From positions 20,225,686 through 20,289,685 of the forward strand of contig OU015527.1 in the NCBI GenBank assembly GCA_907165065.1: DNA of 64,000 bases, given 5' to 3'. This document shows positions 37,701-51,816 of the stretch, in pieces (positions within the stretch are counted from its first letter, which is position 1; every line of letters begins with the position of its first letter). Origin of the DNA: Caprimulgus europaeus (taxonomy: Eukaryota; Chordata; Aves; Caprimulgiformes; Caprimulgidae). The notes beneath the pieces are model-generated. The model saw only the letters and a program-made list of their open reading frames with translations. It was not told the DNA's origin and did not search any database. A program made the position numbers and the translations under genes.

Positions 37701-40700
37701 ATATAATGAAACTTTATTTGGGGATTTGCTGTTTTCAGTCCTAGAGGGTTAAAGAAAGAGTATCAGTCCGTTTCTCAAAGCATGTCCAAAAAGCATAATA
37801 ATTTCTTTTCTGGGGCAAGCAGCTATTCTAAAACATAATCTGCCAATTAGATAAATTCCTTCCAGAGGAGGTTAAAAAATTCGTTCTAATATAGTTAGTG
37901 TTCACAGACATGAGTGTAATATAGTTTAAGATGTATAGTCAATATTCTAAACACCTTGAGAGAGGATTACATTTAATGTGAAACTAGAAATAGAAAAACA
38001 TCCATTAATCTGCATACAGAAAACACCCAGAACGAAAGAGCAAGCAAGATGATAGCAAGAAGCATCTGACTGTGTCTTAGTTTATTCCTTTTCTGATGTT
38101 TGCTCTCTGAATTATTTTTATAAAATCTCTTATTCAGTTAGCTGAGGAGATGCAGATTAAAATATGCTCTTTTATTCTCCACAGTTTTGGAATATAGGCA
38201 AATGAATATATGAGGACCAAATAATAAATAGTGCCACGTAGTAAATACATTTTATTACAGTCCCCTTTTATTCTCCCTTTTATCTTTCTCTTCTCCTAGC
38301 TCAGTTTTTATTTGTTAAAATTTCCAGTTTACATGAGAAAGGTTAAATACCAATTTTTGCTATAGAACCTAAGTAAATGGACAGTGCCAAATTTAATTCT
38401 GCAAGGGAAAGAGGTACAGTAATGAATCAGGGATGCAGGTGGGCAGAAGGCAAATCAGAACCCAATGCAACAAAGACCAGCAAACAGTGATTGCCATGGG
38501 GAAGACTATAGTAATGTAGGTCTCAGAGAGTGGTATGCATTCAACCATACATTCTCATACGAATACAAGAAGAGTAACTTGTTTTCACTGACTTGTTCTA
38601 TATTTTTTTAATCTATACATGTGTGACACTGGTAATTTTACTAATAACTGTAGGACACCCCAGTTATCTGTAGTCTGCAGAAGTCTCTCCAAGCTTTGAC
38701 AGTAAATTTTTGTTTCTGAGTTTTTAAATTGAGTAATTTTTGATGTAGCAAGAAAATGTATTTTCATTAGTAACTCATTTCTTTTGCTGTATAATGACTT
38801 GAAAGGTAAAGATAATTGTTTAAAATCTATTGCATATTCTGAAATGTTTGATGTGTTCAGGCCTTAGCTGCTGTCTCATTACAACTAAAACACCTAAGGA
38901 AATATTTTGGACCCTAAAGAACAAAGTGTTTTGTGTTAGAACTGGCAGAAATTGCTGTTCAAGAAGACTGAGATCAGAGGGAGAGAACTGGGAATTGTCT
39001 TAGGTCAAGATGCCATGCAGTGTTGAGATACGATACCAAACAATCGACAGGAGTCTGCCTTTCTGACATTTAGGTTCATTTGAATGACAGTGGTCCACTT
39101 CAACATTTTTCTGGTTATAAGTGCGTATTTATTACCTCTCAATACAGTGACATTTTCTTTGTGGCCGAAAGGTCTCAGGTAATTTACCAGATGTCAGAAA
39201 TGTATGGTATTTTCACTCTTGGGCAGAAACTTTGCTTTTAATTTATTTCTTTGCCATTTCTTTTGTAATTATTGTTAAACTCTGCTGAATATCTGAATAT
39301 CCTGCTGCTAGAACAATCCAGGAGAAATTGCAGGGTTTGTGTCATTGTGCCCATGCTGAAGTTCTTGTGAGATATCAACACTTTGTAAAACTGAAACTAG
39401 AAATATTTTTCGGTTTGATTGAGCTTGCTTTCAAATAACTAGATTAGTTAAAGGCTTTTTTCTTCTTTTAGTCTTTCTTTACATGTTCCCTTCTGCCCTT
39501 GCCAAAGTTCTTAGGAGCTTCTTCCACTGTCTTTTGCCTTTCCAGGGAAGTGCTTATTACTATTCACATATAATAAGAAAAAAAGAAAACAGAGAAAGCA
39601 GAAATAATTAGTAGATTCTAAAGAACAATTGTATTGCATTGATACTACTTTTTGACACTGAGGTATTTAATTTTCCTTTTTAATTTTCTGATGTTTGCAG
39701 ATAATTAAAGTTAAATGGCTGTGACAATACACGTAATTAAATTTTCTTCCTTCATTTCATGACCCCATTCTCTAAATCCGTACCCTGCTCACTGACTGAA
39801 TTTACTTGCAGCCCTTTCCTGTTGTATTAATTATTAAAAGAATAGTGCTGCATAAAATATTGATCTGTTGCCTGACATTCATTTTTGAAATTTAAGCAGA
39901 GTAAGAAAGATATTACCAGAAATAATTTCTGGATCTTTCTTTCTTTAAATATCAAAAAACTACAATGCATGGAAATTAACAAAAAATACGTAGTCATTTT
40001 GTGAAGCGCCAGGCATGCCTTCTGTCACTCACACTTAAATACAATTATTTTTGTATGACATAATGACAGCATTATGTCATTCCTTAGTTGTAGGCAAAAA
40101 CCTGCAGTTTCAGAACCTGAGACCATAATGAGATGGTATTTCAATTATTTGTGCAAACTGTATAGTCCCAATATTACTAAGTCAATCCTATCTTCTTTTT
40201 TGCTTTAGTTGTTAGAACTTTCCTTTCCTTACAGTTTCACTGTCTGTTAGCTTTTAATTTTCTATAAGCCATTGGGTTCAACCTCAGGCTGCCTTATTTT
40301 ACAGGAATTTGAACTATTACTTTTAGATTAGAACTACAGCTTGTCTGCACTTGGACTTCATTTCAGTTATCTATTTTAACTCTTGACCATATTATTTTAC
40401 TTTCTTTAAGGATAGTAACGCCTTCTGGATGTTTTTTGTAGTACTTCTTGTGCTTGTAAATTTTTGTGCAAGAAACATAGGGGAAAGTGAATGGAACCTT
40501 GATTTTCTTTTATCCCTATGCATAAGAAAGCTTGGCATAATTCTTGTTTGCTTTTTATTCCTTGCCATTTCCTTAGCTTTTTTAGAAATATATTGCACAA
40601 AAATATCAGAAAGAAGATGCTTTTCTTATCTCCAGTAACAGCATTTACTGTGTCCGATTATTTGTCTCCTGCTTCTCCATCATCTGTTCCTTCAGCCTTC

Positions 40701-43280
40701 AAAGTGTACAGATAGAGACCTTGGAGCTCAGAGAAGGATGGTGGTTTGCCTAAAACTGCATTGTGATCTAGTGATGTCAGCTTCTTTCGTGACATCAAGT
40801 TCAGTGTCTTGTCTTTCAGGGAAGCAGGAAACATGTATACAAACCTTCTTCAATCTTCTTCCAGCACTGGAGGCTGATACTTATCTCTCCCTGTCAGCAA
40901 CCTGGTCTTGGCACCTTGAAAAGTGCCTTTTTAGATAACTTCTACTGATGATGATTTTCATTAATGTTAAAGTTCATGTTACTTACCTAGTAAGTTAGAT
41001 ACTTTCTGCAGAGCAATAATACTGAAGAAAGTACTTCTTTTTTATATATATATACTTACTGTTTTAATCTAATTTTTTAAATGTAGGCATGAATATCCTG
41101 TTTTCTCCTTTGAAAAAAAGAGGTTCTCAAGTGGGCATAGTTTTGTTTTCCAAAATTCTTTTGGAGTGGATACTTATACTGTATGTTTTGCATGCATGGT
41201 GTAAGTGATGTCAGACATCATGCAAAATGGTTTGAAACATTCTGGTCCTGTAAATTTACCCATTCCATATTGTATGTAACATTAAGGATTTAAACTATGC
41301 AGATGGGCATAAGCATCTGAAATAACTTTCAAAAACATTGTTTACTTTGATTATACTTCTGAAGTTTACAGATGTTTCTACTACTTTATTTGACAATTTA
41401 AAAAGGAGACTTTTATTTGACTTTGCAAGATATGACAAGAGCTAAAGTGTTGAATTATCTTAACATCTTTGGGAAGATGCTAAAAATGTGAGTTCTTACA
41501 CAAAGTGAAATTAAATTCCTGGTTAAAACACTTCAGAAATTACTGTGTAGGCAGAAGAAGGGCCTATTGTAAACAGTTGTATAAAACAAATGAAGTACTA
41601 AGGAGGCCACTGCAAACTGTTCCAAGTTTTTGTGTAATTCTTTGATTTCACAGTGCATTAAAGACAGAAATATGGATCTATTAGGTAGTTGTTGGACTTT
41701 CTTAAAACAATCTGCATAAATGGCACTAAGTATTTTGAATTACCAGGTTCTCCTGCAAGAAAAATTTCGCTTTGGAACCTGAATTTTACCTTAACTTCAT
41801 GCAGTATCATGTGTAAAGATTATAAATATAGACATATAGATTAGATTACTGATATTTAGAAAAGTGAGGTGTCTGTTCTGGTTGCTATTTTTTAACTTTA
41901 GTAGGTATTTAGCTTGCAAATCTTTCAGCTATTTAATAAACAGAAGTTTCATGTTTATGTATCAAATTATCCAATCTTTACGCAAGATAAATTGCAAAGT
42001 GGGAAGCTATGTGAGAAACTTGTCTTCCACAGATAAATGATGCTATTGGTAATGTTTTTTGGTTGCAGTGTTTTTTTTCTGCCCTGGTTCATTTACCACA
42101 ATGTGGAAAATGTTATGTTACCTTGTATGATAATAAGAGCTTTGCATTTATTCTGATTTACTTTTTAAAGACAGACTTCCTTTTTATGTTCATTGCTTTC
42201 TTGCCCAGCTCTTGGAAAATAATCTCTATTGAAGAAATTTGTCTGGAGCACTGTAGGAGCACTCTAAACACTTAGTTTGGCAGGGCTGGGGTAGGCAAAG
42301 TGCATATACTTGCTGGGGTGGGTTTTTTCCCAAATTTCTTTTCTTTCGTTTTTTTTTTCCCTCCCAAAATTTTTCTGTAGGAATGTGATATAAGAATCTC
42401 TGTCTGTGAAGGACACATTCCTAAAAAAGGAAAAGCAAGAAACACAGTGGAGAAATACTTTGTACAATCTGAGTTGTCCTCATTGAAAAGGCATTTTAAA
42501 ATAAAGGTCAGAATATTGTGAAACACTAAAATACTTTTTCCCAGAATGTACTTGTGGCATTCTCAAGTATTTTTCTATATATTGAATTAAAGGATATTTA
42601 TTTTCTTTCAAACTTGAAAGAGATAAAATAAAATACAGAGGTGATCTTTTAAAAGAGGTGTCATCTAACACAGTCATGTAACAAAGAGACATCATGTAGG
42701 ATTATATTCAGATGATAAACGTTAGGTCATTCGGTGAGTAGCTCTGCTCATTTCTACTGGCCCTTTTATCTTTAGCATGTAATACTCTACAGCAATAAAA
42801 TCTAGTTCTTAAATTGTTTTGGTTCCAGAAGCAAAGAAAGGGCATTCTGGAAAGGGCATAGAAGTTTGATGTGTTTTCATACATTAACAAGATACTTGAT
42901 GAAAGAAGTCATGGTCTTTGCTTTTACACAGATGTGTTTTATAAGTAAGAAGGCTTCTGGTTTTGACCTGCAAAAGAGCTAATCTGAATTGCAACTCCAA
43001 ATTCAGGTTCTTCTGGACAGGCTGAACAGAGTTTCAGTAGATAGAACCTACCACTGCCACTGTTCAGAAGCAGCAATATGCTTCTCTTGCAAAGAGGGAA
43101 TATTACATATTTACCACAGTTAAGATAGCAGTGAGATAGCCTGAGTCTTGTAGTGATAAGACTCTAGTTTAACGTGATAACATAAAATGCCTGAGAACAG
43201 GGGTTTGTGGGATACCCAAGGAGAAAGGTTTTTGGCTTCACTGGAAATTGTCCAAGACAATGTGCAAAATATCTTGTCAT
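31768..43280. other. DTWD2 intron, long repeat-poor stretch
   Basis: Across 11.5 kb I recognise no exon, RNA gene or transposon, which contrasts with the repeat-dense first third of the window. It contains a G-rich tract at 33294-33315 and short A/T runs. Open frames are short and unremarkable. Confidence 0.45.
33294..33315 (+). repeat. G-run cluster
   Basis: Runs of ten, four and five G are separated by one and two bases in otherwise AT-rich intron. It could form a G-quadruplex. Confidence 0.75.
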
Positions 43281-43483
43281 TTCACAGAATCACAGAATGG
43301 TCAGGGTTGGAAGGGACCTCTGGAGATTGTCTGGTCCAACCCTCATGGCCAAAGCAGGTTCACCTACAGCAGGTTACACAGGAAAGCATCCAGGAGGGTT
43401 TTGAACATCTCCAAAGATGGAGACTCCACAACCTCTGGGCAGCCTGTTCCAGTGCTCTGGTACCCACTCATTTTGTAGAAGTT
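43281..43483 (-). mobile_element. CR1 LINE 3' end fragment
   Basis: A minus-strand CR1 3' piece. The left end is TTCACAGAATCACAGAATGG, followed by ttggaagggacctctggaga and the complement of the C-terminal codons. It fades out after about 43465. Confidence 0.92.
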
Positions 43484-45690
43484 GAACAAATTTCTTCAAG
43501 TTTACCTGAAAGTCACAATATAATCTATGACTTGTTTCACCATCTTACATGGAACATACACAGGAATGTCATAGATATTCTTAAATATTCAATCAAAAGA
43601 CATACAGAGTGGAACAGGGCTTTATGACATTTATGTACTCTTTCAGGCTATCTATTTGTGGCAGTTATTCCCTCCAGTATTTAGAAACTGAATGCTCTTA
43701 AGATGTCAGTTTAAATTAAAGCCGAGTTTTTGAACAAAATAACTTATTTATATTCCTGATTTAAATTTCACTATCATGCTGAGACTAAATTTACTCAGAC
43801 TGTCCTCTCTGTCACAAAGGCAATTTCATTTAACTGCATGAAATTTCTATAAGATATAGAAAATAGTTTGTTTTGGCTTACAGTCAAAAAAGATGCTCAT
43901 GCCAACTGGATACTGAGTGAAAAATCTTTCCTATCTCTCATTCTCTTTTCTGTCTGAGGTTGTTTGTGCAGCAGCACAGAGAATGCTCTTCCTCTTCATC
44001 ACCTTAAAAGCAAGTATTTCTAGAATGATGGGCAAGATGGCAGAATGTGGGTGTACTGTTTCTGAGTTTTCTTATGTCTTTTGAGTTCCTTTAAGAAAAA
44101 TTACTAATAGTTTTTTTTTTCTGGAAGTTATTTATTACAGTAGCAGTACATATGAACAATAGCTACTGCCTGTGTAACACAGGATGATGAGTGGTACTTG
44201 CTTACTTCATTCTCTGAGAGTTGATCAAATTCATTCCCAAACAGAAATTCAGGTTTTATGAGGAGACTATCATAAGTAAAAGATGAGTGGATCTTAAAAT
44301 AAGCACTAGGTTCTTCAGAGAAGCCACAGAAGGATATGTTGTTCCTTTGCCTGTTTTGAGGTGCCTGTAATCTCATTGCAGAAAACAGGACAGATAAAAC
44401 CAAGAATTGCTGAGTGTGCCTTGTGAGGCAGGTGTACTAACTTTATAGCCTTTCAGTGTTGTTGAGCATGTACTTTTTTGCAAATATAATTTTGCATAAT
44501 TTTACTGGATTCTATTCGGAGAGTAAAGGTAGTAAGAGTAAAGATAAAGAAATTGGCGTAGAAAAGATAAAAAGACAAGGATATTGACACTGAGAGGACT
44601 GAGGATAGCACTTAGAGCTTTCTGCAAGAGGTCCAGTCCTAATATTTAAAATAAGAGCAGAAATCAGTTGCCTGTTTTTCCTGACTTAATTTTTTACAAT
44701 TTCAAACAGTAGGTCTGTGACTCCATCAAGGCGACACTTTTGCTTCCATCAGTTCTAACAAACTGAACATGATCAGCTGGGTTGTCACTTCACTGGGGCG
44801 TCGCCGAAGAGGGCCATGGAAAAAGAACTCAGCCCTGAGAAATACTTAAGAGTCACTGTTTTTACTGTGGTTCAGATCCTTTAGAAATGCTCAAAGGCTG
44901 TAGCATTTGCTAAGAGGGTGGTGTTTTGGCAGAGAACCCAGTGTTTATTAATTAATGTAACAGTTTGTGAGAACTGATGACATCCAGGCTTTTGGAAACA
45001 CTGGGTCTTGAGTTACACATAGAAATGAAAGTTGATTGTATGTGTGGCTTCATGCTTCTGATGGCTTGGAAGCTAAAACGCCAAATTCACTTGAACTTAT
45101 AAAGAGGATAGGTATGCTAATTTCAATGTGTTGGCTAAATTCCAGTGAGTAATTGCATTCAGCTTATCTAAATTCCTCTGTCTAGTTTGAATTGTTTGAG
45201 ATAGTTTCCATCTTCTGTCTTATGCTATTGTTTATTTTGGTGAGTGGTGTTAAATAGTCAGCTGTTTTTTTCAAATTGACATTGCTATATTTTGTTAGTA
45301 ACAGAAATTATTCCAAAGTATGCATATGATTTGCAAATCACTCTGACAGTTAAAAAAATAATAATTGTTGTATGATGGTATCTTTATCACTTTATGGAGA
45401 AGTAGTTATAAAATATAATAATTGTTGGTTTGAAATGTACTTAAATAGAGTATTTATGTATACTCATTCTGAGTTTTTGAAGTGTAATGTAAGGGGTAGA
45501 TAATCTGATTTTGTTTACATTAACTGCGGAGGATCATTTCCATAATTTTGGATTAAGCTTGTCTACCTGGATTTGAGATATGCAGGTGACAGACAAAGGA
45601 TTAATCCATCTAGGTAGTGCAGAAGCTTTGATGAGACTGTTGCAATAACCTACCTGAAACTATCAACTCCACATATTACCAAAATGAATA

Positions 45691-45724
45691 TTATATATAT
45701 ATATTTTTGTTTGTTTGTTTGTTT
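45691..45724. repeat. (TA)n followed by (TTTG)n
   Basis: Perfect short microsatellite visible by eye. Confidence 0.85.
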
Positions 45725-46430
45725 CTGTGTTGTTTTGGCTTTGTCTTACCATTCACTTTATGCTCTAAGTTGATAGAGCTCCTCAATATATGTTTTTTTC
45801 ATTCTGTGAGTGTATCCAGTTTCTGACAGACAATCAGTCATTTGGTGACTGTATCTAATTTGTGATAGACAAAGGCTACCCTAACTGTATTTCAAGTGAC
45901 TGAAGTTCTATTATTTAGAGACTGCACTTCTCTGAAGTAAAGAGTGAAATAAGTAAAATCCATGCTTTTTGAAAGAAGCCTGAGAGCCAAACTGTATCAG
46001 GGAGTTGTCGCGATCAGGTATCCTTCCTCTGATTTCCACCACTCTGCTGTCTGGTTTTGGTATTTGCACCTCATCCCAGTGAATATTGAGTGAATATTAT
46101 TTTTCAAAAAAATGGATGGGCACCACTTATTTCCATCCTCTTTCATTCACTCTTCCCAGGAAAGAAGAAATTTGCTTACTGCTGCTGTTGCTGTTAGAAA
46201 TACAAAGTTGCCCTTTCATACAATGTCAGCTGTTTTGAGAGTTGCACTTTCAGACTTTTTGGCTCCACAGTGTAAGGTGGAATGCAGGCAGCTTTTCTTC
46301 CATAGAGGTTATCTTGCAATCATGAATAATTTTCCTCTCTCTGGAATGCTAATGATCTTAAAAGTTTTTCAGCGTGAGTCCCAAGAAATTAAGTATGGAA
46401 ACCAGTAGAGAGAACTATTTTGAGCTCCTA

Positions 46431-46501
46431 CCAAAAAAAAAAACCCCAAAGCCAACCCCACCCCCCCAAAAAACCACAAAACAAACAAACAAAAAACAAC
46501 C
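46431..46501. repeat. A/C-only low-complexity tract
   Basis: About 70 bases made almost only of A and C, with a run of seven C, ending in (CAAA)n. Confidence 0.85.
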
Positions 46502-47850
46502 TTTAAGGCACTGTTGTCTGTGTCCAAGGAGGGGGAAGCCAGTGTGCCTGCAGATAGTCCATGAGGTGTTTTTTCTGAACCTCTGGAGAGAGACTCTGAA
46601 GATTGTGGCTGTCAGCAGTTGAGAAAAACTGTGGATATGTTTCTGCTCTGCTGCTCAGGATACATGCTGGAGAAACAACGGACTGAGTTTACCCTGGTTT
46701 TTAATACTTATCTAGGAATTTCTAAGTTAGGACAAAAAGCTCCCTCCAGCATCTCTGTATACTTGAAATAACTAACCTTCCTACTCTGTCATTACAGAGA
46801 TCCATACAGGGTCTCAGTAAAGGGAGCATAAAAACAAAGCAAACTTTGAGGAACAGCAAATGAAAATATTAATTTAATTTTAATTTTTGTTTGCATTTCA
46901 TTACATGCACTGATGTCCAAATTCTACATTTTCTCTCCTAAATCAATTTTTTTCCTTTTGATTTTTCAGTACCAAATTGAAGAAGGTAGTTGACAAAGGC
47001 TAGTATATATCCACTATCATTATTCTTGAATCTGCCTTGGATCTGTTCCCCAGCATGTGGACTGAATTTGCTGTTGAATAGCCAATAAACTGTTAACATC
47101 TTTCATGCAGTAGATAAAAATTCTACAGTATGACTATAAATTAAGGAGTGTATGCAGGCTTCCAGTATAGTGTAATAGCAAGCATAATCTGCTAATGAAG
47201 TGCAAGACATAAATTCTTTTCTTTCAACAGCCAATGTACAGAGCCAGAGACCAAAGACCCTGAGTGTGCAGACATAGAATAATCAACTACTTCAACTATC
47301 ATGGCTTTAAATATAAAAACATCAAGTTTGACTTCACAGTAAATAATAGGCATTTGTTGAGTAATTTATCATACATTGCTCCAGTTCATTTGCAGAAATA
47401 TGCTGAATAGCTGCAGAAAATGAAAAGTAGCTTTAAGTGGAGTTGACCATTGAATTTGCAGGAAATAATTCTGTATATCATCACGTGTAACCATTACTTT
47501 CAAAGATCTAAGAATAGTAAATGTGTTCAGGAAAGTTATATTTCTATGTGCGTTGAGAACACTGGTGCATTTTCAGTTTATTTACCAGTTGGTAATTGTA
47601 TAACATGATTTAAAATACAATGCATTCTGGGTAATTATTATAGCAAACAGCCTTAAAATAGCAAAACCAGCAATCCTCACTAAAGGGGACAATATGGATT
47701 TTGGAAGATGTGATTTTGAAATTATTTAATTAAAATTACACCTCCGGTATTACAGTTCTGAAACGAATGCGAATATGCTTTATATAATGCAAAAAATAAT
47801 AATGTTAATATGCTATGTTCTTTACATAACTAAAATGCATTCATCTTCCT

Positions 47851-48503
47851 AACTTGGGGATACTAGTGGATGAAAAGCTGGACATGAGCCACGAATGTGC
47901 ATCTGCAGTGCAGAAGGCCAACCTAATCCTGGGCTCCATCAGAAGAAGTGTGGACAGCAGGTCGAGAGAGGTGATTCTGCCCCTCTACTCTGCTCTCATG
48001 AGACCTCACCTGGAGTACTGTGCCCAGTATTGGAGTCCCCGACATAAGAAGGACGTGTACCTGTTGGAACATGTCCAGAGGAGGGCCACAAAGATTATCA
48101 AAGGGCTGGAGCATGTCTCCTGCAAGGACAAGCAGAGAGAATTGGGGCTGTTCAGCTCTGGGGGGGACCTCGTAGCAACCTTTCAGTACCTGAAGGGGTC
48201 TATAAGAAAGGGAAGAACTGTTCACAGGGGCATGTAGCAATAGGATGAGGGGTAATGGTTTTAAACCAGAAAAGGGTGGGTTTAGGTTGGATATTAGGAA
48301 AAAGTTCTTCAATATGAGGGTGGTGGATCACTGGAACAGGTTGTCCAGAGAGGTAGTGGAGGCCCCATTCCTGGAGATATTCAAGGTCAGGCTTGATGGG
48401 GCTCTGAGCAACCTGCTCTGGTAAAGATGTCCCTGCTTACTGCAGACAGGTTGTACTAGATGACCTTTGAGGGTCCCTTCCAACCAAATACATTCTATGA
48501 TTT
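47851..48503 (+). mobile_element. CR1 LINE 3' part
   Basis: A plus-strand CR1. The frame 47854-48237 reads LGILVDEKLDMSHECASAVQKAN, then HLEYCAQYWSPRHKKD and IKGLEHVSCKDKQRELG. It loses the frame after GGDLVATFQYLKG, and the 3' UTR ends CATTCTATGATTTCTC. It is the same broad subfamily as the copy at 12965-15358. Confidence 0.94.
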
Positions 48504-50049
48504 CTCAACCCAAGTGTGTATTTTTTGTTGAAAGTGATGTCTCCAAACTATCTAAACAATCCTTGCTGGAAACTTTTACAGTGTTCTGAAATGAGCACGT
48601 TTTGGTCCTGCAAGACAACCCAATAACAAGACTAGCATTTGAAAAAAAATAATATTTCCTTTGATAAACAAGTTAGGACCTTGGGTCACAAAGATACTTT
48701 TCTTTTTTTGTTTTAAATTTTCCTATATTTGAGTATATTGAACTTTTATAGCTAACTTATTTATCCTTACCAGAATGGCTTTCTATTATCTTGTAATCTT
48801 TTTATTTATTTATTTATTTTATTCCTGTTACATTGGAATCAGATAAAGCGTTGGAATTTGATCTTATTCATTCATGTTTTGTCAGCGTCTTGGAGTTTCC
48901 CTTTTATAAATGGGTTATCTTGAACTTTTAAGACTGGATGGTTGCTTTTCAAATGATGTAGGACAATGGTGCATTACAAATAAAGCAAAAATTGGAAAAG
49001 TAAAGAGGGAAAATATTGAATGAAATAAGGAATGCTGAAAAGCCTCCGGCAAGCAGAATGGGAGCAATATTGTGATGACCACTGGGAACAGTTCCTCGTT
49101 TTTTTGAGAAAAATAAAGGGCAATTGTGGTATCAGATTGAAAATATGTATATACTTGCTCTTTTATAATAATTCCTTAGGGTTTTTTGTACTGTGTTATG
49201 ATTTTTTGGAAAAGGAACTGATAATTTTTGGTTAAGAATAGTGACTAAATAGTGCTAAAAAAACTTGTTTGGCAAATTGTATTTTAAACATACGTGGAGA
49301 TGGAAATTTTATGTATAAAGAAATAATATCTGAATTTTCACGCAAAGTCTAATAGTGTAGATTCTATGGTATTTCAACTGCTCTTTATAAACTCAGTAAA
49401 AACTTTTGGACGTGATAAAACAGGCAGTGTAGTGGTTGAATTAAATTTCTTTTTCTGAAAAATCTTTAACTTGTGAGACAGTATAGAGTGATTATCACTT
49501 GAGATGGAGCCAAAAAATAATTTTCAAACATGATTGAGGTAAGCAAATAGTTCTAATTAGTGACCTGGTATGTTGTATGAATAAATGCAGTTTCTAAAAG
49601 TCTTTCAATTAAAACCTGACAAATAATATTTAACGAAAGTAAATAGCGTCAGTGACTGTATAGTCAAAGTACATTGCACAGGATCATGTGTGTGCTTAGA
49701 GTGTACTATAAAACAAACATAGGCTAATATTTTTTGTTGTTGTTGTTATAGAATATCTATGACATATGCTAAAATTTCACTCAGTCTTTCTCTAACAGAA
49801 TTGTATTTTCTCTACGTGTTTGTACAGTAACAAATATGCTGTTCTTGTCTGTAATGGCAACTCACAGATATTATAGTATTACATTTAACAGTAGCATAAG
49901 GTCATTGGCTACTGGGAGACAAAACAACAAAAAGGAAAGAAGGCAACTGACCACAGAGGGGAAGGGTCTGTGTTTTGCTTCACGTGGGGACAAAGTATCT
50001 TGTTTGCTATTCTGGCCTGTTTATTTTAATAGAGGTTGCTATTTTTCAG
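48504..50049. other. DTWD2 intron before the second exon
   Basis: Holds (TTTA)n at 48800-48823 and (TTG)n at 49731-49747. Nothing else is recognised. Confidence 0.45.
48800..48823. repeat. (TTTA)n microsatellite
   Basis: About six TTTA units. Confidence 0.8.
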
Positions 50050-50178
50050 GTGCAGTTAAAAACCAACATTTCAAGTCAATATGTAATTCGTACACAGCCA
50101 ACAAACACCTGTCTCTCTACACTTGAATGTGCAGCTGTTGCTCTTGCTATCATTGAAAAAAATAAGAGCATACAAGAG
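50050..50178 (+). CDS. DTWD2: DTWD2 internal exon
   Basis: This is the second DTWD2 exon in the window: 43 complete codons from [14 protein letters not shown] to KNKSIQE. It holds the conserved DTW-domain stretch [17 protein letters not shown], thought to belong to the S-adenosylmethionine/tRNA-binding core of this enzyme family. The acceptor is tttttcag at 50042-50049 after a T-rich tract. The donor is gtatgt at 50179. Both borders are phase 0, so the exon joins cleanly to the DGTW exon 25.4 kb upstream and to the last exon 5.7 kb downstream. The frame is fully open. Two nearly identical CR1 copies in opposite orientation lie either side of it (31180-31767 plus, 50928-51815 minus). Confidence 0.93.
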
Positions 50179-50927
50179 GTATGTAATTTTAAACACCTAG
50201 TTTTTCTTTTATGAATACTAGAGGGACAGCGAAGGTACTTAGCTATTAATGTCAGATTTGACAGTCAGAATCTTAACAACGTTGTAATGTTTTTGTTGCA
50301 CAGCAAACTAAACCAAGAATGTATCAATAGAAACTGTTTTTCTTCAGGTATTTATTAACTCTAGTATGTTCAGATTACTGTGACTCTTTTGTCATGTTCC
50401 AAAAGTCTATGTAATTTTTCTTTTCTTTATTCAACATTACTGTCAGATTGCTGAGGGAACTTGTTAGATACAAAGGTCTTGAATGATTGTTTTGCTATTA
50501 CTCTTTTCAGTATGCTAAATTCTAGTATGGGTTGTTTTTTGGGTTTTTTTGTTTTATCCCATAATGGAATTAGATTGGCTCTTTTGCTACAAAGAGTTTT
50601 CTGAAGATAAACCTAGGCAAGATTCAGGGCTAAAAATCTTGCTTTGATGATCATGTCATGTAACAGATTGTGTTTGATGCTGCAATGCCCATCAAGGCTG
50701 AATGCAGACTGCTTACAGACCATTTTTACTCCGGTAGCCCATTTTGTGTATGGAGTAATAGATTGACTATTGAAAACAAATGCTACCTTCCTAACCCATC
50801 TCCTCAGTTCTTCTTTTTTCCTTTTTCTTTTTTTTAATTTTTTCCCCTTCCTTCTCTTTAGTTGTCTAATACTTTCCCTAGATACTTGGAACTTTTACAA
50901 GTTTTCACTGTGCAGTATTCAGGTTCG
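50179..50927. other. DTWD2 intron after the second exon
   Basis: Unique sequence with a pyrimidine-rich tract at about 50805-50861. No gene is supported. Confidence 0.45.
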
Positions 50928-51815
50928 TAGAATCATAGAATCGCTTGGTTGGAAAAGACCTTTGAGATCATTGAGTCCAACTGTACCTATCCACTACTAA
51001 ACCATATCTCTGAGCACCCCATCTAGCTGTCTTTTAAATACCTCCAGGGATGGTGACTCAACCACCTCCTGAGGCAGCCCATTCCCTTGCCTGATAACCC
51101 TTTCAGTGAAGAAATTTTTCCTGACATCCAATCTGTACCTCCCCTGGCACAGCTTAAGGCCATTCCCTCTTGTTCTATCACTAGTTACCAGGGAGAAAAG
51201 ACACACACCTGCCTGGCTACAATCTCCTTTCAGGTTGTTGTAGACAGTCATAAGGTTTTCTCTCAGCCTCCTTTTCTCTAGGCTAAACAACTGGAGTTCC
51301 CTCAGATGCTCCTCACAGGGCTTGTTCTCCAGCCCCTTCACCAGCTTTGTCGCCGTTCTCTGGACACGCTCCAGTGCCTCAATGTCCTTCTTGTAATGAG
51401 GGGCCCAAAACTGGACACGGTGTTCAAGGTGCAACCTCACCAAAGCTGAGTACAGGGGCAGGATGACTTCCCTGGTCCTGCTGGCCACACTGTTTCTGAT
51501 ACAAGCCAGGATGCCATCGGCCTTCTTGGCCACCTGAACATACTGCTGGCTCATATTCAGCCAGCTGTTGACCAGCACCCTCAGGTCCTTTTCTGCCAGG
51601 CAGGTTTCCAGCCACTCCTCCCCAAGCCTCTACTGTTGCCTGGGGTTGTTGTGACCCAAGTGCACTTGGCCTTGTTGAACCTCATACCGTTGGCTGCAGC
51701 CCATTGATCCAACCTGTCCAGGTCCCTCTGTAGAGCCTTCCTACCCTCAAGCAAATCAACACTTCCACCCAGCTTAGTGTCATCCGTGAATTTACTGAGG
51801 GTACACTCAATCCCT
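50928..51815 (-). mobile_element. CR1 LINE 3' part, joined to the SLC30A7 copy
   Basis: This is a minus-strand, 5'-truncated CR1. Its 3' end lies at the left, with tcatagaatc tail repeats near 50931. The reading frame runs from IECTLSKF through FTDD (reverse-transcriptase catalytic box, normally FADD) to the end of the RT protein. The open part 51578-50997 covers [16 protein letters not shown] to the natural C terminus. A frame break lies between FTDD and that segment. It is almost identical, about 5 differences in 163 residues, to the CR1 at 31180-31767, so this subfamily was active relatively recently. Confidence 0.93.
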
Positions 51816-51816
51816 T

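Larger units (their letters stand above)
43484..47850. other. DTWD2 intron, unique part with simple repeats
   Basis: Contains (TA)n/(TTTG)n at 45691-45724 and an A/C-rich low-complexity tract at 46431-46501. No gene is supported. A small CpG-containing patch lies at about 44795-44815. Confidence 0.45.
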
